A DNA stretch of 64,000 nt from contig NW_027488984.1 in assembly GCF_050948215.1 (NCBI RefSeq), forward strand, positions 62,001 to 126,000, written 5' to 3'. Below the pieces are notes generated by a model. That model was not told where the DNA came from. It did no database searches and worked only from the letters and a program-made list of their open reading frames with translations. Numbering within the stretch: position 1 is the stretch's first letter; each line of letters opens with the position of its first letter. Source of the DNA: Halictus rubicundus (Eukaryota > Arthropoda > Insecta > Hymenoptera > Halictidae). Both the position numbers and the translations under genes were made by a program. Below, piece after piece: positions 1 to 13,980 of this stretch.

Positions 1-1629
1 CTATCCTATCCTCTATCGTATCCTACCCTCTATCCTATTAAATCCTATATCGTATCCTCTATCCTATCCTATTCTCTATCCTATCCTATCCTCTATCCTA
101 TCGTATCCTCTATCGTATCCTATTCTCTATCCTATTCTATCCTCTATCCTATCGTATCCTCTATCGTATCCTATCCTCTATCCTATTAAATCCTATATCG
201 TATCCTCTATCCTATCCTATCCTCTATCCTATCCTATCCTCTATCCTATCCTATCCTCTATCCTATCCTATCCTCTATCCTATCCTATCCTCTATCCTAT
301 CCTATCCTCTGTCCTATCCTATCCTCTATCCTATCCTACCCTCTATCCTATCCTGTCCTCTATCCTATCCTATCCTCTATCATATCCTATCCTCTATCCT
401 ATCCTATCCTCTATCCTATCCTATCCTCTATCATATCCTATCCTCTATCCTATCCCATCCTCTATCCTATCCTATCCTCTATCCTATCCTATCCTCTATC
501 GTATCCTATCCTCTATAATATTAAATCCTATATCGTATCCTCTATCCTATCCTATCCTCTATCCTATCCAATCCTATATCCTATCCTCTATCATATCCTA
601 TCCTCTATCCTATCCTATCCTGTATCCTATTCTATCCTCTATCCTATCCTATCCTCTATCCTATCCTATCCTGTATCATATCCTATCCTCTATCCTATCC
701 TATCCTCTATTATATTCTATCCTCTATCCTATCCAATCCTATATCCTATTCTCTATCCTATCCTATCCTCTATCATATCCTATCCTCTATCGTATCCTAT
801 CCTCTATCCTATCCTATCCTCTATCCTATCCTATCCTCTATCCTATCCTATCCTCTGTCCTATCCTATCCTCTATCCTATCCTATCCTCTATCCTATCCT
901 ATCCTATCCTCTATCCTATCCTATCCTCTATCATATCCTCTATCCTCTATCGTATCCTATCCTCTATCCTATTAAATCCTATATCGTATCCTCTATCCTA
1001 TCCTATCCTCTATCCTATCCAATCCTATATCCTATCCTCTATCATATCCTATCCTCTATCCTATCCTATCCTGTATCCTATTCTATCCTCTATCCTATCC
1101 TATCCTCTATCCTATCCTATCCTGTATCATATCCTATCCTCTATCCTATCCTATCCTCTATCATATCCTATCCTCTATCCTATCCTATCCTCTATCCTAT
1201 CCTATCCGCTATCTTATCCAATCCTATATCCTATTCTCTGTCCTATCCTATCCTCTATCCTATCCTATTCTCTTTCCTATCCTATCCTCTATCCTATCCT
1301 ATCCTCTATCGTATCCTACCCTCTATCCTATTAAATCCTATATCGTATCCTCTATCCTATCCTATCCTCTATCGTATCCTATCCTCTATCCTATCCTATC
1401 CTCTATCCTATCCTATCCTCTATCCTATCCTATCCTCTATCCTATATTATCCTCTATCCTATCCCATCCTCTATCCTATCCTATCCTCTATCCTATCCTA
1501 TCCTCTATCCTATCCTATCCTATCCTCTATCATATCCTATCCTCTATCCTATCCTATCCTGTATCCTATCCTATCCTCCATCCTATCCTATCCTCTATCC
1601 TATCCTATCCTGTATCATATCCTATCCTC

Positions 1630-1870
1630 TATCCTATCCTATCCTCTATAATATCCTATCCTCTATCCTATCCTATCCTCTATCCTATCCAATCCTATAT
1701 CCTATCCTCTATCATATCCTATCCTCTATCCTATCCTATCGTCCATCCTATCCTATCCTCTATCCTATCCTATCCTCTATCCTAACCTTATCCTCTATCG
1801 TATCCTATCCTCTACCCTATCCTATCCTCTATCCTATCCTATCCTCTATCGTATTCTATCCTCTATCCTA
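1630..1870. repeat. ATAATATCC/CGTCCATCC/CTAACCTTATCC module, copy 1
   Basis: This module has four landmarks in order: CTATAATATCC (ATAA at 1648), TCGTCCATCC (G at 1741), CTAACCTTATCC (AACC at 1784) and CGTATTCTATCC (G at 1851). All four recur exactly 637 bp downstream. Copies of the first two also occur 754 bp and then 1651 bp further on. It is a useful tag for tracing amplification in the left block. No coding function is seen. Confidence 0.8.
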
Positions 1871-2266
1871 TCCTATCCTCTATCGTATCCTATCCTCTAT
1901 CCTATCCTATCCTCTATCCTATCCTATCCTCTATCCTATCCTATCCTCTGTCCTATCCTATCCTCTATCCTATCCTATCCTCTATCCTATCCTATCCTAT
2001 CCTCTATCCTATCCTATCCTCTATCATATTCTATGCTCTATCCTATCCTATCCTCTATCCTATCCCATCCTCTATCCTATCCTATCCTCTATCCTATCCT
2101 ATCCTCTATCGTATCCTATCCTCTATCCTATTAAATCCTATATCGTATCCTCTATCCTATCCTATCCTCTATCCTATCCAATCCTATATCCTATCCTCTA
2201 TCATATCCTATCCTCTATCCTATCCTATCCTGTATCCTATTCTATCCTCTATCATATCCTATCCTC

Positions 2267-2507
2267 TATCCTATCCTATCCTCTATAATATCCTATCCTC
2301 TATCCTATCCTATCCTCTATCCTATCCAATCCTATATCCTATCCTCTATCATATCCTATCCTCTATCCTATCCTATCGTCCATCCTATCCTATCCTCTAT
2401 CCTATCCTATCCTCTATCCTAACCTTATCCTCTATCGTATCCTATCCTCTACCCTATCCTATCCTCTATCCTATCCTATCCTCTATCGTATTCTATCCTC
2501 TATCCTA
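2267..2507. repeat. ATAATATCC/CGTCCATCC/CTAACCTTATCC module, copy 2
   Basis: The landmarks are at 2285, 2378, 2421 and 2488, each exactly 637 bp after copy 1. The order and spacing are unchanged, so the duplication carried about 240 bp or more without indels. Confidence 0.8.
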
Positions 2508-3020
2508 TCCTATCCTCTATCCTATCCTATCCTCTATCCTATCCTATCCTCTATCCTATCCTATCCTCTATCCTATATTATCCTCTATCCTATCCCATCC
2601 TCTATCCTATCCTATCCTCTATCCTATCCTATCCTCTATCCTATCCTATCCTATCCTCTATCCTATCCTATTCTCTATCCTATCCTATCCTCTATCCTAT
2701 CCTATCCTCTATCATATCCTATCCTCTATCCTATCCTATCCTCTATCCTATCCTATCCTCTATCCTATCCTATCCTCTATCCTATATTATCCTCTATCCT
2801 ATCCCATCCTCTATCCTATCCTATCCTCTATCCTATCCTATCCTCTACCCTATCCTATCCTATCCTCTATCCTATCCTATTCTCTATCCTATCCTATCCT
2901 CTATCCTATCCTATCCTCTATCATATCCTATCCTCTATCCTATCCTATCCTGTATCCTATCCTATCCTCCATCCTATCCTATCCTCTATCCTATCCTATT
3001 ATGTATCATATCCTATCCTC

Positions 3021-3150
3021 TATCCTATCCTATCCTCTATAATATCCTATCCTCTATCCTATCCTATCCTCTATCCTATCCAATCCTATATCCTATCCTC
3101 TATCATATCCTATCCTCTATCCTATCCTATCGTCCATCCTATCCTATCCT
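3021..3150. repeat. ATAATATCC/CGTCCATCC module, copy 3 (tail replaced)
   Basis: ATAATATCC (3039) and CGTCCATCC (G at 3132) lie 754 bp after copy 2. The CTAACCTTATCC tail is missing and consensus monomers follow. The copy is therefore truncated at, or recombined into, a canonical tract. Confidence 0.72.
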
Positions 3151-4671
3151 CTATCCTATCCTATCCTCTATCCTATCCTATCCTCTATCCTATCCTATCC
3201 TCTGTCCTATCCTATCCTCTATCCTATCCTACCCTCTATCCTATCCTGTCCTCTATCCTATCCTATCCTCTATCATATCCTATCCTCTATCCTATCCTAT
3301 CCTCTATCCTATCCTATCCTCTATCATATCCTATCCTCTATCGTATCCTATCCTCTATCCTATCCTATCCTCTATCCTATCCTATCCTCTATCCTATCCT
3401 ATCCTCTGTCCTATCCTATCCTCTATCCTATCCTATCCTCTATCCTATCCTATCCTATCCTCTATCCTATCCTATCCTCTATCATATTCTATGCTCTATC
3501 CTATCCTATCCTCTATCCTATCCCATCCTCTATCCTATCCTATCCTCTATCCTATCCTATCCTCTATCGTATCCTATCCTCTATCCTATTAACCCCTATA
3601 TCGTATCCTCTATCCTATCCTATCCTCTATCCTATCCAATCCTATATCCTATCCTCTATCATATCCTATCCTCTATCCTATCCTATCCTGTATCCTATTC
3701 TATCCTCTATCCTATCCTATCCTCTATCCTATCCTATCCTGTATCATATCCTATCCTCTATCCTATCCTATCCTCTATCCTATTCTATCCTCTATCCTAT
3801 CCAATCCTATATCCTATTCTCTATCCTATCCTATCCTCTATCATATCCTATCCTCTATCGTATCCTATCCTCTATCCTATCCTATCCTCTATCCTATCCT
3901 ATCCTCTATCCTATCCTATCCTCTGTCCTATCCTATCCTCTATCCTATCCTATCCTCTATCCTATCCTATCCTATCCTCTATCCTATCCTATCCTCTATC
4001 ATATCCTATCCTCTATCCTATCCTATCCTGTATCCTATTCTATCCTCTATCCTATCCTATCCTCTATCCTATCCTATCCTGTATCATATCCTATCCTCTA
4101 TCCTATCCTATCCTCTATCATATCCTATCCTCTATCCTATCCTATCCTCTATCCTATCCTATCCGCTATCCTATCCAATCCTATATCCTATTCTCTGTCC
4201 TATCCTATCCTCTATCCTATCCTATCCTCTATCCTATCCTATCCTCTATCCTATCCTATCCTCTATCCTATCCTATCCTCTATCGTATCCTATCCTCTAT
4301 CCTATTAAATCCTATATCGTATCCTCTATCCTATCCTATCCTCTATCGTATCCTATCCTCTATCCTATCCTATCCTCTATCCTATCCTATCCTCTATCCT
4401 ATCCTATCCTCTATCCTATCCTATCCTCTATCCTATATTATCCTCTATCCTATCCCATCCTCTATCCTATCCTATCCTCTATCCTATCCTATCCTCTATC
4501 CTATCCTATCCTATCCTCTATCCTATCCTATTCTCTATCCTATCCTATCCTCTATCCTATCCTATCCTCTATCATATCCTATCCTCTATCCTATCCTATT
4601 CTGTATCCTATCCTATCCTCCATCCTATCCTATCCTCTATCCTATCCTATCCTGTATCATATCCTATCCTC

Positions 4672-4850
4672 TATCCTATCCTATCCTCTATAATATCCTA
4701 TCCTCTATCCTATCCTATCCTCTATCCTATCCAATCCTATATCCTATCCTCTATCATATCCTATCCTCTATCCTATCCTATCGTCCATCCTATCCTATCC
4801 TCTATCCTATCCTATCCTCTATCCTAACCTTATCCTCTATCGTATCCTAT
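4672..4850. repeat. ATAATATCC/CGTCCATCC/CTAACCTTATCC module, copy 4
   Basis: The landmarks are at 4690, 4783 and 4826, with the first two 1651 bp after copy 3. The 43-bp spacing between CGTCC and AACC equals that in copy 1. The complete tail is present, so this copy descends from a complete version and not from copy 3 as it now stands. Confidence 0.75.
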
Positions 4851-5249
4851 CCTCTACCCTATCCTATCCTCTATCCTATACTATCCTCTATCCTATCCTA
4901 CCCTCTATCCTATCCTATCCTCTATCGTATCCTATCCTCTATCCTATCCTATCCTCTATCCTATCCTATCCTCTATCCTATCCTATCCTCTATCCTATCC
5001 TATCCTCTATCATATCCTATCCTCTATCCTATCCTATCCTCAATCCTATCCTATCCTCTATCCTATCCTATCCTCTATCCTATATTATCCTCTATCCTAT
5101 CCCATCCTCTATCCTATCCTATCCTCTATCCTATCCTATCCTCTATCCTATCCCATCCTCTATCCTATCCTATCCTCTATCCTATCCTATTCTCTATCCT
5201 ATCCTATCCTCTATCCTATCCTATCCTCTATCATATCCTATCCTCTATC

Positions 5250-5850
5250 CTATCCTATCCTGTATCCTATCCTATCCTCCATCCTATCCTATCCTCTATC
5301 CTATCCTATCCTGTATCATATCCTATCCTCTATCCTATCCTATCCTCTATAATATCCTATCCTCTATCCTATCCTATCCTCTATCCTATCCAATCCTATA
5401 TCCTATTCTCTATCCTATCCTATCCTCTATCATATCCTATCCTCTATCCTATCCTATCCTCTATCCTATCCTATCCTCTATCCTATCCTATCCTCTATCC
5501 TATCCTATCCTCTATCCTATCCTATCCTCTATCCTATCCTATTCTCTATCCTATCCTATCCTCTATCCTATCGTATCCTCTATCGTATCCTATTCTCTAT
5601 CCTATTCTATCCTCTATCCTATCGTATCCTCTATCGTATCCTATCCTCTATCCTATTAAATCCTATATCGTATCCTCTATCCTATCCTATCCTCTATCCT
5701 ATCCTATCCTCTATCCTATCCTATCCTCTATCCTATCCTATCCTCTATCCTATCCTATCCTCTATCCTATCCTATCCTCTATCCTATCCTATCCTCTATC
5801 CTATCCTATCCTCTATCCTATCCTATCCTCTATCATATCCTATCCTCTAT
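5250..5850. repeat. 602-bp tandem duplication, first copy
   Basis: TGTATCC...CCATCC (A at 5281), ATAATATCC (5349) and the paired TCGTATCC block leading to TTAAAT (5656) recur downstream. The first two offsets are exactly 602 bp. The TTAAAT box recurs at 585 bp, one 17-bp monomer less. The block is satellite throughout. Confidence 0.8.
5571..5675. repeat. representative paired-TCGTATCC block with TTAAAT box
   Basis: This shows the commonest composite variant in the window. TCGTATCCTCTATCGTATCC starts at 5571 and recurs at 5622, 51 bp later, which is exactly three monomers. About 35 bp after the second copy comes TATTAAATCCTATATCG. The composite recurs very widely, for example near 109-190, 6150-6255, 7040-7140, 9025-9130, 9940-10035, 11150-11250, 24170-24270, 26400-26510 and 45400-45500. 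It behaves as a conserved higher-order cassette. The TAA inside TTAAAT is the commonest stop that ends the long open frames. Any protein-binding role is unknown. Confidence 0.8.
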
Positions 5851-5851
5851 C

Positions 5852-6290
5852 CTATCCTATCCTGTATCCTATCCTATCCTCCATCCTATCCTATCCTCTA
5901 TCCTATCCTATCCTGTATCATATCCTATCCTCTATCCTATCCTATCCTCTATAATATCCTATCCTCTATCCTATCCTATCCTCTATCCTATCCAATCCTA
6001 TATCCTATTCTCTATCCTATCCTATCCTCTATCATATCCTATCCTCTATCCTATCCTATCCTCTATCCTATCCTATCCTCTATCCTATCCTATCCTCTAT
6101 CCTATCCTATCCTCTATCCTATCCTATTCTCTATCCTATCCTATCCTCTATCCTATCGTATCCTCTATCGTATCCTATTCTCTATCCTATTCTATCCTCT
6201 ATCCTATCGTATCCTCTATCGTATCCTATCCTCTATCCTATTAAATCCTATATCGTATCCTCTATCCTATCCTATCCTCTATCCTATCCT
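5852..6290. repeat. 602-bp tandem duplication, second copy
   Basis: The landmarks are CCATCC at 5883, ATAATATCC at 5951 and TTAAAT at 6241. It differs from the first copy by loss of one monomer before the TTAAAT box. The same pair recurs near 9.6 and 10.25 kb with an offset of 636 bp (602 plus two monomers), so this tandem pair was later copied as a unit. Confidence 0.8.
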
Positions 6291-9200
6291 ATCCTCTATC
6301 CTATCCTATCCTCTATCCTATCCTATCCTCTATCCTATCCTATCCTCTATCCTATCCTATCCTCTGTCCTATCCTATCCTCTATCCTATCCTACCCTCTA
6401 TCCTATCCTGTCCTCTATCCTATCCTATCCTCTATCATATCCTATCCTCTATCCTATCCTATCCTCTATCCTATCCTATCCTCTATCATATCCTATCCTC
6501 TATCGTATCCTATCCTCTATCCTATCGAATCCTCTATCCTATCCTATCCTCTATCCTATCCTATCCTCTGTCCTATCCTATCCTCTATCCTATCCTATCC
6601 TCTATCCTATCCTATCCTATCCTCTATCCTATCCTATCCTCTATCCTATTCTATGCTCTATCCTATCCCATCCTCTATCCTATCCTATCCTCTATCCTAT
6701 CCTATCCTCTATAGTATCCTATCCTCTATCCTATTAAATCCTATATCGTATCCTCTATCCTATCCTATCCTCTATCCTATCCAATCCTATATCCTATCCT
6801 CTATCATATCCTATCCTCTATCCTATCCTATCCTCTATCCTATCCTATCCGCTATCCTATCCAATCCTATATCCTATTCTCTGTCCTATCCTATCCTCTA
6901 TCCTATCCTATCCTCTATCCTATATTATCCTCTATCCTATCCCATCCTCTATCCTATCCTATCCTCTATCCTATCCTATCCTCTATCCTATCCTATCCTC
7001 TATCCTATCCTATTCTCTATCCTATCCTAACCTCTATCCTATCGTATCCTCTATCGTATCCTATTCTCTATCCTATTCTATCCTCTATCCTATCGTATCC
7101 TCTATCGTATCCTATCCTCTATCCTATTAAATCCTATATCGTATCCTCTATCCTATCCTATCCTCTATCCTATCCTATCCTCTATCCTATCCTATCCTCT
7201 ATCCTATCCTATCCTCTATCCTATCCTCTATCCTATCCTATCCTCTATCCTATCCTATCCTCTATCCTATCCTATCCTCTATCCTATCCTATCCTCTATC
7301 CTATTCTATCCTCTATCCTATCGTATCCTCTATCGTATCCTATCCTCTATCCTATTAAATCCTATATCGTATCCTCTATCCTATCCTATCCTCTATCCTA
7401 TCCTATCCTCTATCCTATCCTATCCTCTATCCTATCCTATCCTCTATCCTATATTATCCTCTATCCTATCCTATTATATCCTCTATCCTATCCTATCCTC
7501 TATCCTATCCTATCCACTATCCTATCCTATCCTCTATCCTATCCTATTCTCTATCCTATCCTATCCTCTATCCTATCCTATCCTCTATCCTATCCTATCC
7601 TCTATCCTATCCTATCCTCTATCCTATCCTATCCTCTATCATATCCTATCCTCTATCCTACCCTATCCTCAATTCTATCCTATCCTCTATCCTATCCTAT
7701 CCTCTATCCTATCCTATTCTCTATCCTATCCTATCCTCTAATCCTATCCTATCCTCTATCCTATCCTATCCTCTATCCTATCCTATCCTCTATCCTATCC
7801 TATCCTCTATCCTATCCTATTCTCTATCCTATCCTATCCTCTAATCCTATCCTATCCTCTATCCTATCCTATCCTCTATCCTATCCTATCCTCTATCCTA
7901 TCCTATCCTCTATCCTATCCTATTCTCTATCATATCCTATCCTCTATCCTATCCTATCCTCAATTCTATCCTATCCTCTATCCTATCCTATCCTCTATCC
8001 TATATTATCCTCTATCCTATCCCATCCTCTATCCTATCCTATCCTCTATCCTATCCTATCCTCTATCCTATCCTATCCTCTATCCTATCCTAGTCTCTAT
8101 CCTATCCTATCCTCTATCCTATCCTATCCTCTATCATATCCTATCCTCTATCCTATTCTATCCTCTATCCTATCCTATCCTCTATCCTATCCTATCCTCT
8201 ATCCTATCCTATCCTCTATCCTATCCTATCCTCTATCATATCCTATGCTCTATCCTATCCTATCCTCTATCCTATCCTATCCTCTATCCTATCCAATCCT
8301 ATATCCTATCCTCTATCATATCCTATCCTCTATCCTATCCTATCCTCTATCCTATCCTATCCGCTATCCTATCCAATCCTATATCCTATTCTCTGTCCTA
8401 TCCTATCCTCTATCCTATCCTATCCTCTATCCTATATTATCCTCTATCCTATCCCATCCTCTATCCTATCCTATCCTCTATCCTATCCTATCCTCTATCC
8501 TATCCTATCCTCTATCCTATCCTAATCTCTATCCTATCCTATCCTCTATCCTATCGTATCCTCTATCGTATCCTATTCTCTATCCTATTCTATCCTCTAT
8601 CCTATCGTATCCTCTATCGTATCCTATCCTCCATCCTATCCAATCCTATATCATATCCTCTATCCTATCCTATCCTCTATCCTATCCTATCCTCTATCCT
8701 ATCCTATCCTCTATCATATCCTATGCTCTATCCTATCCTATCCTCTATCCTATCCTATCCTCTATCCTATCCAATTCTATATCCTATCCTCTATCATATC
8801 CTATCCTCTATCCTATCCTATCCTCTATCCTATCCTATCCGCTATCCTATCCAATCCTATATCCTATTCTCTGTCCTATCCTATCCTCTATCCTATCCTA
8901 TCCTCTATCCTATATTATCCTCTATCTTATCCCATCCTCTATCCTATCCTATCCTCTATCCTATCCTATCCTCTATCCTATCCTATCCTCTATCCTATCC
9001 TATTCTCTATCCTATCCTATCCTCTAACCTATCGTATCCTCTATCGTATCCTATTCTCTATCCTATTCTATCCTCTATCCTATCGTATCCTCTATCGTAT
9101 CCTATCCTCTATCCTATTAAATCCTATATCGTATCCTCTATCCTATCCTATCCTCTATCCTATCCTATCCTCTATCCTATCCTATCCTCTATCCTATCCT

Positions 9201-9609
9201 ATCCTCTATCCTATCCTATCCTCTATCCTATCCTATCCTCTATCCTATCCTATCCTCTATCCTATCCTATCCTCTATCCTATCCTATCCTCTATCCTATC
9301 GTATCCTCTATCGTATCCTATCCTCCATCCTATCCAATCCTATATCATATCCTCTATCCTATCCTATCCTCTATCCTATCCTATCCTCTATCCTATCCTA
9401 TCCTCTATCATATCCTATGCTCTATCCTATCCTATCCTCTATCCTATCCTATCCTCTATCCTATCCAATCCTCTATCCTATCCTATCCTCTATCCTATCC
9501 TATCCTCTATCCTATCCCATCCTCTATCCTATCCTATCCTCTATCCTATCCTATTCTCTATCCTATCCTATCCTCTATCCTATCCTATCCTCTATCATAT
9601 CCTATCCTC

Positions 9610-12600
9610 TATCCTATCCTATCCTGTATCCTATCCTATCCTCCATCCTATCCTATCCTCTATCCTATCCTATCCTGTATCATATCCTATCCTCTATCCT
9701 ATCCTATCCTCTATAATATCCTATCCTCTATCCTATCCTATCCTCTATCCTATCCAATCCTATATCCTATTCTCTATCCTATCCTATCCTCTATCATATC
9801 CTATCCTCTATCCTATCCTATCCTCTATCCTATCCTATCCTCTATCCTATCCTATCCTCTATCCTATCCTATCCTCTATCCTATCCTATCCTCAATCCTA
9901 TCCTATTCTCTATCCTATCCTATCCTCTATCCTATCGTATCCTCTATCGTATCCTATTCTCTATCCTATTCTATCCTCTATCCTATCGTATCCTCTATCG
10001 TATCCTATCCTCTATCCTATTAAATCCTATATCGTATCCTCTATCCTATCCTATCCTCTATCCTATCCTATCCTCTATCCTATCCTATCCTCTATCCTAT
10101 CCTATCCTCTATCCTATCCTATCCTCTATCCTATCCTATCCTCTATCCTATCCTATCCTCTATCCTATCCTATCCTCTATCCTATCCTATCCTCTATCCT
10201 ATCCTATCCTCTATCCTATCCTATCCTCTATCATATCCTATCCTCTATCCTATCCTATCCTGTATCCTATCCTATCCTCCATCCTATCCTATCCTCTATC
10301 CTATCCTATCCTGTATCATATCCTATCCTCTATCCTATCCTATCCTCTATAATATCCTATCCTCTATCCTATCCTATCCTCTATCCTATCCAATCCTATA
10401 TCCTATTCTCTATCCTATCCTATCCTCTATCATATCCTATCCTCTATCCTATCCTATCCTCTGTCCTATCCTATCCTCTATCCTATCCTACCCTCTATCC
10501 TATCCTGTCCTCTATCCTATCCTATCCTCTATCATATCCTATCCTCTATCCTATCCTATCCTCTATCCTATCCTCTATCCTATCCTATCCTCTATCATAT
10601 CCTATCCTCTATCGTATCCTATCCTCTATCCTATCCTATCCTCTATCCTATCCTATCCTCTATCCTATCCTATCCTCTGTCCTATCCTATCCTCTATCCT
10701 ATCCTATCCTCTATCCTATCCTATCCTATCCTCTATCCTATCCTGTCCTCTATCCTATTCTATGCTCTATCCTATCCCATCCTCTATCCTATCCTATCCT
10801 CTATCCTATCCTATCCTCTATAGTATCCTATCCTCTATCCTATTAAATCCTATATCGTATCCTCTATCCTATCCTATCCTCTATCCTATCCAATCCTATA
10901 TCCTATCCTCTATCATATCCTATCCTCTATCCTATCCTATCCTCTATCCTATCCTATCCGCTATCCTATCCAATCCTATATCCTATTCTCTGTCCTATCC
11001 TATCCTCTATCCTATCCTATCCTCTATCCTATATTATCCTCTATCCTATCCCATCCTCTATCCTATCCTATCCTCTATCCTATCCTATCCTCTATCCTAT
11101 CCTATCCTCTATCCTATCCTATTCTCTATCCTATCCTAACCTCTATCCTATCGTATCCTCTATCGTATCCTATTCTCTATCCTATTCTATCCTCTATCCT
11201 ATCGTATCCTCTATCGTATCCTATCCTCTATCCTATTAAATCCTATATCGTATCCTCTATCCTATCCTATCCTCTATCCTATCCTATCCTCTATCCTATC
11301 CTATCCTCTATCCTATCCTATCCTCTATCCTATCCTATCCTCTATCCTATCCTCTATCCTATCCTATCCTCTATCCTATCCTATCCTCTATCCTATCCTA
11401 TCCTCTATCCTATCCTATCCTCTATCCTATTCTATCCTCTATCCTATCGTATCCTCTATCGTATCCTATCCTCTATCCTATTAAATCCTATATCGTATCC
11501 TCTATCCTATCCTATCCTCTATCCTATCCTATCCTCTATCCTATCCTATCCTCTATCCTATCCTATCCTCTATCCTATATTATCCTCTATCCTATCCTAT
11601 CCTATCCTCTATCCTATCCTATCCTCTATCCTATCCTATCCACTATCCTATCCTATCCTCTATCCTATCCTATTCTCTATCCTATCCTATCCTCTATCCT
11701 ATCCTATCCTCTATCCTATCCTATCCTCTATCCTATCCTATCCTCTATCCTATCCTATCCTCTATCATATCCTATCCTCTATCCTACCCTATCCTCAATT
11801 CTATCCTATCCTCTATCCTATCCTATCCTCTATCCTATCCTATTCTCTATCCTATCCTATCCTCTATCCTATCCTATCCTCTATCCTATCCTATCCTCTA
11901 TCCTATCCTATCCTCTATCCTATCCTATCCTCTATCCTATCCTATTCTCTATCATATCCTATCCTCTATCCTATCCTATCCTCAATTCTATCCTATCCTC
12001 TATCCTATCCTATCCTCTATCCTATATTATCCTCTATCCTATCCCATCCTCTATCCTATCCTATCCTCTATCCTATCCTATCCTCTATCCTATCCTATCC
12101 TCTATCCTATCCTAGTCTCTATCCTATCCTATCCTCTATCCTATCCTATCCTCTATCATATCCTATCCTCTATCCTATCCTATCCTGTATCCTATCCTAT
12201 CCTCTATCCTATCCTATCCTCTATCCTATCCTATCCTGTATCATATCCTATCCTCTATCCTATCCTATCCTCTATCCTATTCTATCCTCTATCCTATCCT
12301 ATCCTCTATCCTATCCTATCCTCTATCCTATCCTATCCTCTATCCTATCCTATCCTCTATCATATCCTATGCTCTATCCTATCCTATCCTCTATCCTATC
12401 CTATCCTCTATCCTATCCAATCCTATATCCTATCCTCTATCATATCCTATCCTCTATCCTATCCTATCCTCTATCCTATCCTATCCGCTATCCTATCCAA
12501 TCCTATATCCTATTCTCTGTCCTATCCTATCCTCTATCCTATCCTATCCTCTATCCTATATTATCCTCTATCCTATCCCATCCTCTATCCTATCCTATCC

Positions 12601-13330
12601 TCTATCCTATCCTATCCTCTATCCTATCCTATCCTCTATCCTATCCCATCCTCTATCCTATCCTATCCTCTATCCTATCCTATCCTCTATCCTATCCTAT
12701 CCTCTATCCTATCCTATTCTCTATCCTATCCTATCCTCTATCCTATCGTATCCTCTATCGTATCCTATTCTCTATCCTATTCTATCCTCTATCCTATCGT
12801 ATCCTCTATCGTATCCTATCCTCCATCCTATCCAATCCTATATCATATCCTCTATCCTATCCTATCCTCTATCCTATCCTATCCTCTATCCTATCCTATC
12901 CTCTATCATATCCTATGCTCTATCCTATCCTATCCTCTATCCTATCCTATCCTCTATCCTATCCAATCCTATATCCTATCCTCTATCATATCCTATCCTC
13001 TATCCTATCCTATCCTCTATCCTATCCTATCCGCTATCCTATCCAATCCTATATCCTATTCTCTGTCCTATCCTATCCTCTATCCTATCCTATCCTCTAT
13101 CCTATATTATCCTCTATCCTATCCCATCCTCTATCCTATCCTATCCTCTATCCTATCCTATCCTCTATCCTATCCTATCCTCTATCCTATCCTATTCTCT
13201 ATCCTATCCTATCCTCTAACCTATCGTATCCTCTATCGTATCCTATTCTCTATCCTATTCTATCCTCTATCCTATCGTATCCTCTATCGTATCCTATCCT
13301 CTATCCTATTAAATCCTATATCGTATCCTC
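9610..13330. repeat. about 4-kb segmental duplication, second copy
   Basis: This is the downstream partner of the 5.25-9.3 kb segment. It keeps the same sequence of landmarks, including a tandem CCATCC/ATAATATCC pair (9645 and 10281), TATTCTATGCTC near 10762, CTCAATTC near 11793 and 11982, and TATGCTC near 12369 and 12915. It lacks the two CTCTAATCC single-base insertions, so those arose in the first copy after duplication or were removed here. It is satellite only. Confidence 0.82.
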
Positions 13331-13980
13331 TATCCTATCCTATCCTCTATCCTATCCTATCCTCTATCCTATCCTATCCTCTATCCTATCCTATCCTCTA
13401 TCCTATCCTATCCTCTATCTTATCCTATCCTCTATCCTATCCTATCCTCTATCCTATCCTATCCTATCCTCTATCCTATCCTCTATCCTATCCTCTATCC
13501 TATCCAATCCTCTATCCTATCCTCTATCCTATCCTATCCTCTATCATATCCTATCCTCTATCATATCCTATCCTCTATCCTATCCTATCCTCTATCCTAT
13601 CCTATCCGCTATCCTATCCAATCCTATATCCTATTCTCTGTCCTATCCTATCCTCTATCCTATCCTATCCTCTATCCTATATTATCCTCTATCCTATCCC
13701 ATCCTCTATCCTATCCTATCCTCTATCCTATCCTATCCTCTATCCTATCCTATCCTCTATCCTATCCTATCCTCTATCCTATCCTATCCTCTTTCCTATC
13801 CTATTCTCTATCCTATCCTATCCTCTATCCTATCGTATCCTCTATCGTATCCTATTCTCTATCCTATTCTATCCTCTATCCTATCGTATCCTCTATCGTA
13901 TCCTATCCTCTATCCAATTAAATCCTATATCGTATCCTCTATCCTATCCTATCCTCTATCCTATCCTATCCTCTATCCTA
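12740..13980. repeat. about 1.2-kb repeat, copy 1 of 3
   Basis: The landmarks are TCCAATCCTATATCATATCC (12831), TATGCTC (ATG 12915), a run of 12-bp short monomers with CCAATCC (AA at 13506), CTTTCC (13791) and CCAATTAAAT (AA at 13916). The first four recur at +2090 and again at a further +1257 with no indel between markers, which means base-exact spacing over about 960 bp. Confidence 0.85.

Larger units (their letters stand above)
1..5240. repeat. left mixed block of variant monomers
   Basis: This satellite block has many variant monomers (TATTAAATCC, CAATCC, CCATCC, CTGTCC, TGTATCATATCC, CTAACCTTATCC). A TATTCTATGCTC or CATATTCTATGCTC marker occurs with its G near 2035 and 3493, an offset of 1458 bp, with similar flanks. 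One TTAAAT box is mutated to TTAACCCC near 3587. There are no genes. The block continues off the left edge. Confidence 0.8.
5250..9300. repeat. about 4-kb segmental duplication, first copy
   Basis: Markers in this segment recur in the same order in the next block. CCATCC at 5281 maps to 9645 (offset 4364) and at 5883 to 10281 (4398). TATTCTATGCTC with ATG at 6653 maps to 10762 (4109). TATGCTC at 8245 maps to 12369 (4124) and at 8723 to 12915 (4192). The change from 4398 to 4109 is 289 bp, or 17 monomers. The change of +15 near 7.7-7.9 kb is explained by one extra monomer minus two single-base insertions (CTCTAATCC near 7738 and 7851) present only here. Confidence 0.82.

Noticed and set aside
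36..60. TATTAAAT as a TATA-type promoter element.
   Set aside because: It is a common variant within the satellite cassette, repeated many times without any associated gene start. No other promoter features are present.
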